Below, piece by piece: positions 5,665 to 12,638 of a DNA stretch of 22,550 nt (the first letter of the stretch is position 1; each line of letters starts with the position of its first letter). The notes below the pieces were generated by a model. It saw nothing but the letters and a program-made list of their open reading frames with translations, was not told the DNA's origin and searched no databases. Source of the DNA: a virus. The stretch lies in the IMG/VR virus record IMGVR_UViG_3300023284_001656, positions 1 to 22,550 of that record; one strand, given 5' to 3'. Position numbers and translations under genes: made by a program.

Positions 5665-5745
5665 ATGCCAAGTGGATCCCAGACTATACCCCTCAAATGT
5701 GTTGTAACCGGGGCCACTCCGAGCGGTGAACGAGAGTGGGAATGA
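5665..5745 (+). CDS. Possible 26-residue peptide with strong ribosome site
   Basis: ATG 5665 is preceded by AGGAGG (5657-5662), one of the best ribosome sites in the region. The frame gives 26 residues starting MPSGSQTIPLKCVV and ending at TGA 5743-5745. The peptide has no recognisable feature. It may be real, a leader peptide, or a remnant of a longer gene. It is listed because of the ribosome site only. Confidence 0.25.
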   Translation: MPSGSQTIPLKCVVTGATPSGEREWE

Positions 5746-5887
5746 CCACAAGATGTTGTGTGTGGTGTTGCAGATAAAAAGACCCAACTGCTAACCCCTG
5801 TAGTACCAACAGACCTAACTTCCTATAAGGGGCTTTATGTAAGATAGGATGGGTGGCCGGCCAGCCTGTGTCAACGTGTGAGATCAA

Positions 5888-5925
5888 GGGGGGTGGGGGG
5901 GGGGCAAGGAGTCCCTAGGAGTCCC
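5888..5925. repeat. G6-T-G10 tract followed by tandem AGGAGTCCC
   Basis: Six G, one T and ten G occupy 5888-5904. AGGAGTCCC then occurs twice in tandem with a 10-base period (5907-5915 and 5917-5925). A run this long can form a G-quadruplex on the plus strand and is prone to slippage or sequencing error, so its exact length should not be trusted. Confidence 0.6.
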
Positions 5926-6104
5926 ACCTTAAGGTATATGGCTCGTCACAACGATTTACTCTTGCATTAGCCTTCTTTTGAGGCGGTGATTCCGATGTAG
6001 AGGCGGCACGAATTGCGGGGGGGTCAGCACCCCCTCTGTCGGACGAGGAATCCCCAAAAAATTCGCCCTTGAACTTCCCTTCTTTCTCTGCTACAGAGCG
6101 TACC
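5915..6104 (-). CDS. Doubtful small leftward gene
   Basis: From complementary ATG 6104 the frame reads MVRSVAEKEGKFKGEFFGD and continues through a serine- and proline-rich polar section to stop at 5915, about 62 residues. The beginning looks like natural protein sequence, but there is no good ribosome site, and the frame upstream of this ATG looks like an opposite-strand shadow. Overlapping plus-strand frames are equally open, so the call is tentative. Confidence 0.25.
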
Positions 6105-6197
6105 ATGCGCTCAAGGCTCGCTGTGGATTGTGTTGGCCTGCAACTAGCACTTGTCCGTGAACAGATCGTGCGCGAATGGGCGCTCAGGCTTGTGTTA

Positions 6198-6341
6198 GTG
6201 AAAAGAGAATTTTGGTGCATTGGTTGTCGTCACCCTTTTGAACTGCTATCATTTCCCAGCAGCGAGAGTTATCCCGGTATGGATATTCTGGTCTGCAAGT
6301 GTCCAATGGGATCGAGGAGGGCTGGCCGAAATGGAGGTTAG
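6198..6341 (+). CDS. Doubtful small zinc-ribbon-like protein
   Basis: A GTG at 6198 opens a 47-residue frame, MKREFWCIGCRHPFELL, with C7-x2-C10 and C36-x-C38, giving four potential zinc ligands. It ends at TAG 6339-6341. The cysteine layout looks like a small zinc ribbon. No clear ribosome site precedes the GTG, and the frame is open upstream to about 6069. The surrounding area is poorly coding, so this may be a remnant. Confidence 0.25.
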   Translation: MKREFWCIGCRHPFELLSFPSSESYPGMDILVCKCPMGSRRAGRNGG

Positions 6342-6567
6342 GCTGCTACTCCGTAGGCTTCAGCGGATTTGGTTTCCGCGTCCGACCTGCGATGTTTCTT
6401 GCCTTCCAGACTACCGCTGCTCCTCGTGCTCCCGTTGTTATCTCCACCAGCACCGCTCCTACTGCCTCTTTGGGGTGTGGTTCTGGCGGCATCCGGTCAG
6501 AGTCAATCGCAAGGTTGTCTTTGACGCTTCGATTGCGTATCCTGAGCCTGATGTGGTCTATTGGTAG
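6331..6567 (+). CDS. Doubtful cysteine-rich hypothetical protein
   Basis: The frame from ATG 6331 overlaps the end of the previous doubtful gene and ends five bases before the next ATG. The 78 residues include C-x3-C, C-x2-C-x2-C and a later C, followed by a plausible ending (RKVVFDASIAYPEPDVVYW). A minus-strand frame (6346-6657) is also open across it and reads reasonably, so the coding strand is uncertain. No ribosome site was found. Confidence 0.25.
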   Translation: MEVRLLLRRLQRIWFPRPTCDVSCLPDYRCSSCSRCYLHQHRSYCLFGVWFWRHPVRVNRKVVFDASIAYPEPDVVYW

Positions 6568-6571
6568 GCAA

Positions 6572-6922
6572 ATGAAGAAACTGATTCTGATTCTGTTCCT
6601 CTCCGCCGTGAGTCTTTCTGCCCAAAGCCCTGAACACCGTTTCTTTGACCGCAACAACCTGATTGGCTTTTCCGCTATGTTCGCAGGAACTGCCCTTGAC
6701 CATCACTCGACGTGTCGGTTCCTGCGAAGGGGTCAGCGCGAAGTCTTGTTGCCAACCCAGAGTTGTCGCACAGTCGGTATTGTGGTTTACAGCACTTCCT
6801 CCGCCGGGGTTGGGCTAAGCTACTGGATGCACCGCAAGGGGCACCACAAGATAGAACGCTGGCTCCCTCGCCTCCGTGCGATTGGTGGAGGGATTGCAGC
6901 CGGTTGGAACTATCGCCTGTGA
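6572..6922 (+). CDS. Small exported protein with Sec signal peptide
   Basis: The start is ATG 6572 because MKKLILILFLSAVSLSAQS is a clear signal peptide (two lysines, a hydrophobic core, S-L-S-A17 before Q18); the frame is open upstream but reads as non-coding. The 116-residue product continues R-F-F-D-R-N-N-L-I-G-F-S-A-M-F-A-G-T-A-L-D, then a short helix with C, and GLSYWMHRKGHHKIERWLP. Two further hydrophobic stretches could insert in a membrane. I recall similar small proteins with D-R-x-N, A-L-D-x-x-S-T-C and H-R-x-G-H-H-x-x-E in Acidobacteriota genomes, without known function. It is the first of several exported proteins among virion genes. Confidence 0.5.
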   Translation: MKKLILILFLSAVSLSAQSPEHRFFDRNNLIGFSAMFAGTALDHHSTCRFLRRGQREVLLPTQSCRTVGIVVYSTSSAGVGLSYWMHRKGHHKIERWLPRLRAIGGGIAAGWNYRL

Positions 6923-6949
6923 GGGGATTGGTTTGGGAGTAACCGCCTT

Positions 6950-7486
6950 ATGGCTCTGGCCCTAAGAACTCCAAACAACTACTGGCGGCAGTTCAGCCAC
7001 TTCCAGCCAGACAATTTTTTCCCTGCCGAACCATCCGATATTTACAATGAATCCGCCTTTCCGCACGAATGGAACTACGGGTTACCCGACTTCCCTCTCC
7101 CCAAAGACCTGTGCGCCTCCGGGCCAACGCGCGAAGGAGAACTAGACTTTGAGTACAGCCCTGACCGTCCTGTCCAGGACGCCGTGGAGCCTGGACCGTT
7201 CAAGAAGAAATTTCGTCGCCTTCCCAAACGTAAATCTCCTAACGTGCTCCATTTCCCTCAGCCGGCTGATGTACTTCCCCCGCCAGTGGAGTGGCAAGTC
7301 GAGGATGGCTTCCACATGAGCCTAGCTGAACTTATTGATCGTGCTAAGCCTGTACGGTGCGATAAAGGCCCATCAGGGGAATTTCCCACCCCCAAGCCTC
7401 CGATGCAGAGAACTTGGCATTACATTTGGCAAACCAAGAAAGTGCTCGCCTGCACTGGAAAGGGGTGTACACTTTGCTCGCCGTAG
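6950..7486 (+). CDS. Proline-rich hypothetical protein upstream of the large terminase
   Basis: The product has 178 residues from ATG 6950, with GGGAG (6935-6939) ten bases upstream. It is rich in proline and aromatic residues (W-R-Q-F-S-H-F, P-H-E-W-N-Y-G-L-P-D-F-P) with a basic middle (FKKKFRRLPKRKSP). The C-terminus is cysteine-bearing (LACTGKGCTLCSP). It has little predicted regular structure and may be an adaptor that folds on a partner. Its end overlaps the start of the large terminase. No family is recognised. Confidence 0.55.
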   Translation: MALALRTPNNYWRQFSHFQPDNFFPAEPSDIYNESAFPHEWNYGLPDFPLPKDLCASGPTREGELDFEYSPDRPVQDAVEPGPFKKKFRRLPKRKSPNVLHFPQPADVLPPPVEWQVEDGFHMSLAELIDRAKPVRCDKGPSGEFPTPKPPMQRTWHYIWQTKKVLACTGKGCTLCSP

Positions 7487-9072
7487 AACAAGAAAAAAAG
7501 AAATTCATCTGGGAGCCGCAACCCGGTCCACAAAGCGAGTTCTATTATTCCCGCGCCGATGAATGTTTCTATGGTGGGGCGGCCGGCGGTGGGAAGTCCG
7601 ACGGCATTCTTGGTATAGCCTGCTCTCAAGTTCACCATCCCTACTACAAAGCCTTGATCCTGCGCCGCACTCTGGCGGAACTGGCACAAGAAGGCGGCTT
7701 GATCGAACGATCTCACCAACTCCTACGCGGTGTAGCCCACTACAATTCCCAAAAGCATGTGTGGAAGTTTCCCTCCGGGGCGGGGATTCAGTTCGGGTAT
7801 TGCGAATCTGAGTACGATGTTCACCGCTATCAAGGGACTCAATACGCTTTTATCGGCTGGGAAGAATTGACTGGTTTTACCGAATACCAGTACCGAACCA
7901 TCAACGGCTACATTCGCAACCCTGGCTTCGGCTTGCGGAAACTTGTCCGAGCAACTTCCAATCCTGGACGAATCGGCCACGCTTGGGTCAAGGCGATGTT
8001 CATTGACAAACTCACTCCGTACAAAATCTACCGAGTGGAAAAGACCGGCCTTACCCGTCAATTCATTCCCGCTAAAGTCTGGGACAACAAGATTCTCCTC
8101 GCTAATGACCCTGACTATGTGAAACGCCTGAAAGGATTGCCGGAGCCGTGGCGTACCGCTTTGCTGGAAGGCAATTGGAATATCTTTACCGGGCAAGGCT
8201 TTCCTGAATGGGACTACAAAGTACATACTTGCGAACCGCACGAATTAGAATCGTGGTGGCCGAGAGTGATTGCGATTGATTGGGGTTACTCCAAACCCTA
8301 CTGCGCTACTTCAACTGCTGTCACGGATGCGCCCCAAGCCCTTCTTTACCGCGAAGCCTACGGAACTAAACAACTCCCTCCTAGAGTAGCTGAGAGAATT
8401 ATCCGCGAGCATGAAGGTGAACCACGACCAGTTGTGGTGCTGGATCGCGCTTGCTGGGCCAAGACTGGAGCTACCCACACAATTGCAGAACAATTTGACG
8501 AAGTATTCCAACAGGTTGGTTGGACAGTAGAACCAAGCGATTCCGACCGCCTTTCTGGAAAGTTGTTGGTGCATGAATTTCTCCGTACCGAACCAGTTGA
8601 TCCAGTTGTACCGCGCCCTGTGATTGATAGTCACTGGATGGAACGTTTCCGCAACGAAGGGGAAGAAGCAGTTAAGGAATTTGAAGCAATGGGGATACAG
8701 CCTGTGCTACCCCGCATGCTGATTTTCCGCAAAGGTATCTTGAATCGAAAACCCTACGGTTGTCCGAATCTGATTCGCACCCTTCCCACTCTGGTTTTGG
8801 ATGAAGATAATCCCGACGATGTTGACACCGAGCAGGAAGATCACCCCTACGACTCTTTACGCTATGGACTGAAACGCATTGGAGGTGCTGGACAGAAACC
8901 GCTTGCAGACATTTTGGGTGAACGCCTAGTCAACACCGATGCCTCTACCCGCCACATTGCTCGCGGCTTGGCAATGAAGCTCGACCGACGGCTGAAACTC
9001 TTGACAGGGGGTAGCATGAAGCGCATTATTTACCACGGTCACGCAAAGAATCGCCGCCGAGGGCCAGTGTGA
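7474..9072 (+). CDS. terL: Terminase large subunit (packaging ATPase and nuclease)
   Basis: This is the motor that pumps DNA into the procapsid and cuts it. I take TTG 7474 as start, with GGAAAGGGG (7457-7465) eight bases upstream; GTG 7465 is an alternative. The 532-residue product has Walker A G34-G-A-A-G-G-G-K-S42, Walker B A125-F-I-G-W-E-E131 with the catalytic glutamate, and a coupling motif A160-T-S-N-P-G165. An RNase H-like nuclease domain follows, with likely metal ligands D269 (IAIDWGY), D324 (VVLDRACW) and D460 (HPYDSLRYG). Length and motif order are complete for the family. It follows the proline-rich gene and overlaps the next gene by GTGA. Confidence 0.92.
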   Translation: MLAVEQEKKKFIWEPQPGPQSEFYYSRADECFYGGAAGGGKSDGILGIACSQVHHPYYKALILRRTLAELAQEGGLIERSHQLLRGVAHYNSQKHVWKFPSGAGIQFGYCESEYDVHRYQGTQYAFIGWEELTGFTEYQYRTINGYIRNPGFGLRKLVRATSNPGRIGHAWVKAMFIDKLTPYKIYRVEKTGLTRQFIPAKVWDNKILLANDPDYVKRLKGLPEPWRTALLEGNWNIFTGQGFPEWDYKVHTCEPHELESWWPRVIAIDWGYSKPYCATSTAVTDAPQALLYREAYGTKQLPPRVAERIIREHEGEPRPVVVLDRACWAKTGATHTIAEQFDEVFQQVGWTVEPSDSDRLSGKLLVHEFLRTEPVDPVVPRPVIDSHWMERFRNEGEEAVKEFEAMGIQPVLPRMLIFRKGILNRKPYGCPNLIRTLPTLVLDEDNPDDVDTEQEDHPYDSLRYGLKRIGGAGQKPLADILGERLVNTDASTRHIARGLAMKLDRRLKLLTGGSMKRIIYHGHAKNRRRGPV

Positions 9073-9362
9073 AAAAGAAAACCAAGCCAAAGGTCAAGGT
9101 CGCCAGAACAACCAGATTGCCTAAACCGCGCGTGCGAGAAGTTGAGGGCGTTACCGAAAGGGCGCTCCGACTTGCTATCGAAAAGGCGCTACCTGATTTT
9201 CTAAAAGCATCCCGCCAACCAATGCCCGCGCAAACAAGCCACTCCGTTGCAATTGTCAAAAACTGCGTGAAATTTTACGAAACAACTACTGGCGCGAAAG
9301 CCAACCAGACTCGCCTGATTGACTTTGTGCGCTGGTGTGAGGAAAACAGTGGCCTTCTCTAG
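9069..9362 (+). CDS. Small basic hypothetical protein, GTG start
   Basis: The GTG at 9069 overlaps the terminase stop by GTGA. The 97-residue product has a strongly basic N-terminus, MKKKTKPKVKVARTTRLPKPRVREVEG, then a mostly helical domain (TERALRLAIEKALPDFLKAS, later LIDFVRWCEEN). There are no catalytic motifs. Close coupling to the packaging ATPase suggests a head-assembly or packaging accessory role, but there is no sequence proof. Confidence 0.55.
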   Translation: MKKKTKPKVKVARTTRLPKPRVREVEGVTERALRLAIEKALPDFLKASRQPMPAQTSHSVAIVKNCVKFYETTTGAKANQTRLIDFVRWCEENSGLL

Positions 9363-9394
9363 TTTTCGGCGAAGTCCGGGCAACCTGCCAAGTC

Positions 9395-9799
9395 GTGCGT
9401 TCCAAGCTCCCCAGCGCGAAACCATCATCCGCCGCCTTCCTTCCCAGCGACGCCGCTTTCGCTTTCGGCTCAATCGCCGCCAAAGAGGTTCACGCCTTGG
9501 GCCTTCCTATTGAAGCTAGGATTTACCTACAAGCGACTCGCTACAAACCCGCCGGATCAGTCGCTATTACTCTCAACGCCACCGAACATGATGTAGTGAT
9601 TCCAGACGATGGTTTTACCTACCGCACCAGCGGAATGAAAAACATCGTGCCGATGGTGACGTTGAATCTGATTGTGACCTACGCGATAGAATTCCGGCCA
9701 GGTGAAACTGATTTCTCCAAAGGGTTTCGCATTATCTTGGGTGCGCCGGCCCCCGCTGGTCTCAAGGCCAGTTACAGTTTTGCGGTAGGAGCAGATTGA
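9395..9799 (+). CDS. Beta-rich hypothetical structural protein
   Basis: The product has 134 residues; the only start codon in the open frame is GTG 9395, which lacks a clear ribosome site, so the N-terminus is uncertain. From about residue 38 the sequence alternates like beta strands (EARIYLQATRYKPAGSVAITL, then D-D-G-F-T-Y-R, M-V-T-L-N-L-I-V-T-Y-A) and ends in K-A-S-Y-S-F-A-V-G-A-D. This suits a small virion beta-sandwich, perhaps a decoration or fibre-associated protein. Its stop overlaps the ATG of the next gene. Confidence 0.5.
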   Translation: MRSKLPSAKPSSAAFLPSDAAFAFGSIAAKEVHALGLPIEARIYLQATRYKPAGSVAITLNATEHDVVIPDDGFTYRTSGMKNIVPMVTLNLIVTYAIEFRPGETDFSKGFRIILGAPAPAGLKASYSFAVGAD

Positions 9800-11904
9800 T
9801 GAAAAAACTACTCTTACTCTTGCTGCTGCCTGTTTCTCTGTACGCTCAAACCATTCGTCCGACCTTCATCAGCCAGATTCAATTCACCGAACTCACGACC
9901 GCCCAAGAAGCCAGCATGACGCTGGCAGAGGGCTCCCATTGGTACAACACTACCCTTAATTGCATGCGAATCCGGTTGGTCGCCTCCAGTGTGTGTATTG
10001 CAGGTGGCGGCGGTAGATGGGACGAACTTACCGACCCGACCGCTGCGACCACGTTCCTCAGCGACGCTCTGATTGAGACGTTGGACTTCGATTTCCAAGC
10101 GCCTTTCACAACCGGAACACAAGTTCATTTTCGTCAGACTACCGGAAACCCCACTGGTGGGAACTTCTTTGGCATCACAGTTAATGATCCTAATGTACTG
10201 CCGTTTTTCATCAGCGACGGTACGAATAATGTGTTCCAGGTGGAGCGGGATGGCGACACCACCATTCGGAACTGGCTAGACCAAACTCTTTCAACTAACT
10301 TTGATGGGGGTGACACTACCTCTCAGATCGTCTCCCTTTGTCTCAACGATAGAGGTACTACGAGGTGGTGCATCCAAAAAGATGCCTCTAATGAGTTTAA
10401 CATCGAAGCCGCAGGCATCCAGCGAATCTTTCTCGGTATCAACGCAGACAACTCCTATCTAACGGGTTCCGTAAGTTCTGACCACCTGTTCAAAGATTCA
10501 GCGGGCCTGATTCGCTTTGTCATTGACGGTGGTGCCGACAGGATAAGGTGGGGGGCTGCGGGGGACACCAATCTCTTCCGCGCTGCCGCAAATATCCTCG
10601 CCACCGACGACCAATTTGAAGTCAGGTCGGGAGCGAACACAGTGTTCAAAGTGAAGCTGGATGGCGACACCGAAATTCGGAACTTTGCTGACGTAGGCCT
10701 TAACTTAATTCTTGATTCCGGTGATACAGCACAGCAGGGAGTGTCATTACTTTACCGGCACAAAGAAGTAAAGCGGTGGGCGGCAATAAGCACCTCAACA
10801 GACCAATACATAATCCAAGATAACGCGAACGCTACACGAATCTCATTAGCTCAGACGGGGGGACACGTCTACAACACAGCGGGAACGAGTCCTCACGAGT
10901 TCCGAGCAGGAGGCACTCAGCGCGTCCGCATTCGCGGCGACGTTGACGGAATCAGCTTCGGGAGCTTGGTCGATGTATCGGTGGAGCGGGCTGCCCACCC
11001 GAACTCCGTGTTAGGGTTCAGCATAGAGCCAACGGGGAGGGTGTTCGGTATGGCTCTGTTTGTGGGTGACCCCAATACGACCGGCTGGGGGGCCACCGAA
11101 AAAGGTGTAATGTGGTTCAATACGACCAGTAATACTTGGAAGGGGTGGGATGGGGCGGCTGTCGTTACCCTAACCACTAGCATCGGGACGTGGCTGAGCC
11201 TGTCTGACACCCCCGGCACCTTCACTGCTGGTGCTTTTTACAATGTCAATACCGGCGCGACTGCACTGGAACTAAGCCCGCTGTCGGAGGATGCCGATTC
11301 GCTCAACTCCTCCATTGACTTTGAGGCCCCCCAAGTTTCGACCACCGGCACGGCGGCAGGCGAGTATCGGATGCACGAACCCACCGCCACCGGAACAGAC
11401 TATGTTGCCCTCGGCGCACCGGCATCAATAGCGGCGAACATTAAATTCATCGTGCCTGCGGCTGATGGCTCCGCAGACCAAGTGTTGAAAACGGACGGCT
11501 CTTTGGTTCTAGGATTCACCTTCATGAGTTCCGCCAATCTCGTCGCCGCCAACAAGACCATTACTTGCAACCTCACCATCTTCCGTGACACTGGGCTCAA
11601 GGACACTGATGACCTTTTTAGCGTCACGGCTTGCAGCCGTCCAGGGCGTGACATCACCATCACCACCTTTAGCTGCGAGTGTGACGCCGGTTCTCCCATC
11701 GTCAATGCCCAACGGGATGATGGAACCCCTGCCAATATCTTGACGAGCAACCTGACCTGTACCACAGGGGGAGCAACTGGAACTCTCAGCGCGACCGAGA
11801 AACTCATCGCAGCGGCTGACAGGTTTGACTTCGTGGCGGTTTCTGGAATGTCGGGCGCCGACCAGTGCAGCCTGAACATTCTAGCCACGGTGGATGAGAC
11901 CTAA
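9799..11904 (+). CDS. Exported, repeat-containing fibre-like protein
   Basis: ATG 9799 has AGGAG (9787-9791) seven bases upstream. The 701-residue product starts with a textbook Sec signal peptide (MKK, seven leucines, P-V-S-L-Y-A16 before Q17). Residues about 30-60 carry L-A-E-G-S-H-W-Y-N and about 450 carries G-V-M-W-F-N-T-T-S-N-T-W-K-G-W-D-G, short motifs typical of tail-fibre proteins. A module beginning V-F-x-V-x-x-D-G-D-T-x-I-R-N occurs at residues 145 and 282, exactly 137 codons apart. The C-terminal 110 residues form a cysteine-containing beta domain. It is probably a receptor-binding or surface fibre. A Sec signal on a phage virion protein is unexpected, so it could instead be displayed by the infected cell. 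Confidence 0.6.
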   Translation: MKKLLLLLLLPVSLYAQTIRPTFISQIQFTELTTAQEASMTLAEGSHWYNTTLNCMRIRLVASSVCIAGGGGRWDELTDPTAATTFLSDALIETLDFDFQAPFTTGTQVHFRQTTGNPTGGNFFGITVNDPNVLPFFISDGTNNVFQVERDGDTTIRNWLDQTLSTNFDGGDTTSQIVSLCLNDRGTTRWCIQKDASNEFNIEAAGIQRIFLGINADNSYLTGSVSSDHLFKDSAGLIRFVIDGGADRIRWGAAGDTNLFRAAANILATDDQFEVRSGANTVFKVKLDGDTEIRNFADVGLNLILDSGDTAQQGVSLLYRHKEVKRWAAISTSTDQYIIQDNANATRISLAQTGGHVYNTAGTSPHEFRAGGTQRVRIRGDVDGISFGSLVDVSVERAAHPNSVLGFSIEPTGRVFGMALFVGDPNTTGWGATEKGVMWFNTTSNTWKGWDGAAVVTLTTSIGTWLSLSDTPGTFTAGAFYNVNTGATALELSPLSEDADSLNSSIDFEAPQVSTTGTAAGEYRMHEPTATGTDYVALGAPASIAANIKFIVPAADGSADQVLKTDGSLVLGFTFMSSANLVAANKTITCNLTIFRDTGLKDTDDLFSVTACSRPGRDITITTFSCECDAGSPIVNAQRDDGTPANILTSNLTCTTGGATGTLSATEKLIAAADRFDFVAVSGMSGADQCSLNILATVDET

Positions 11905-12638
11905 TGAGAAAGCTATTCCTACTCTTCGCGTTCCTTCTCGCTCAACCTGTCTGGGCAGCTTTCCCGACGGTTGTGACTGCTGCCAACTCGGTCCAGGCCA
12001 CTGATTCAACCAGCCATACCGTCAGTCTGCCTAGTGGTATTGTAAGCGGAGACTTGTTGATTGGATTCTTTTCTTGTGACGGTACTGCTACGGTTACATG
12101 GCCCAATGAAGGTACAGACTGGATCGAGATCGTTTCCAACGCTAGTGTTGCCAACCGTCTGAGCATTGCGTGGCGAAAGGCCGACGGCACAGAAGGGGCC
12201 AGTATAACAGTGACGACGAGTGCGAGTGAGGAATCTGTTCACATTGTATATCGCATCACTGGACATATAGACCCCAGCACACAGCCGCCGGAGCAGGCAA
12301 GCACTACCGGAAGCGGTGTCAACCCTAACCCGCCTGATTTGACCCCAACGGGCGGAGCCAAAGATTATCTCTGGTTCGCAATCGAGGGTAGCGACGATGA
12401 TGATCTTGTTACCGTCTACCCAACCAGCTATACGGACGGAGAAACATATGGGTCATCTACCGGCGGTGGCGATTGTGGGATTGGTGCGGCGCGGAGAGAA
12501 CTGAACGCAGCCAGTGAAAACCCAGGAGCATTTACTATCGCTGCCACTGAGCAGTGGGTGGCGGCAACAATTGCGGTTCATCCTGTCGCTGCCGGGGCCG
12601 ATGACGATTTGATGATACTGGCTCGAAGGGGGCACTAA
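11904..12638 (+). CDS. Exported beta-rich protein
   Basis: ATG 11904 overlaps the previous TAA. The 244-residue product has a signal peptide with likely cleavage after V-W-A19. The body is beta-rich: G-I-V-S-G-D-L-L-I-G-F-F-S-C-D-G, then T-D-W-I-E-I-V, L-S-I-A-W-R-K-A-D-G-T-E-G, I-V-Y-R-I-T-G. This S-G-D-L-L...W...K-A-D-G-T-E order is seen in phage-associated and metagenomic beta-sandwich proteins of unknown function. A T-P-T-G-G...W-F-A-I-E-G repeat of the fold occupies the second half. It lies between the fibre-like and beta-helix genes, probably as one secreted cassette. Confidence 0.55.
   Translation: MRKLFLLFAFLLAQPVWAAFPTVVTAANSVQATDSTSHTVSLPSGIVSGDLLIGFFSCDGTATVTWPNEGTDWIEIVSNASVANRLSIAWRKADGTEGASITVTTSASEESVHIVYRITGHIDPSTQPPEQASTTGSGVNPNPPDLTPTGGAKDYLWFAIEGSDDDDLVTVYPTSYTDGETYGSSTGGGDCGIGAARRELNAASENPGAFTIAATEQWVAATIAVHPVAAGADDDLMILARRGH

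Larger units (their letters stand above)
5746..6197. other. Poorly coding stretch
   Basis: No convincing gene is visible on the plus strand, and only one doubtful frame is seen on the minus strand (5915-6104). The stretch contains a G tract (5888-5904), a tandem 10-base repeat, a 10-base palindrome TGGCCGGCCA (5854-5863) and a G7/C5 hairpin (6017-6034). Base composition changes abruptly within it. It may be a remnant of decayed genes or a regulatory or recombination spacer. Confidence 0.4.

Noticed and set aside
5791-5833. Possible terminator around ACCCCT...AGGGGCTTT
   Set aside because: The stem is only about five bases with a loop of over 20 bases and only three T residues follow.
6346-6657. 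Minus-strand frame of 103 residues across the doubtful cysteine-rich gene
   Set aside because: It reads plausibly in part but has no ribosome site and overlaps the exported protein start on the other strand; evidence is insufficient to choose it.
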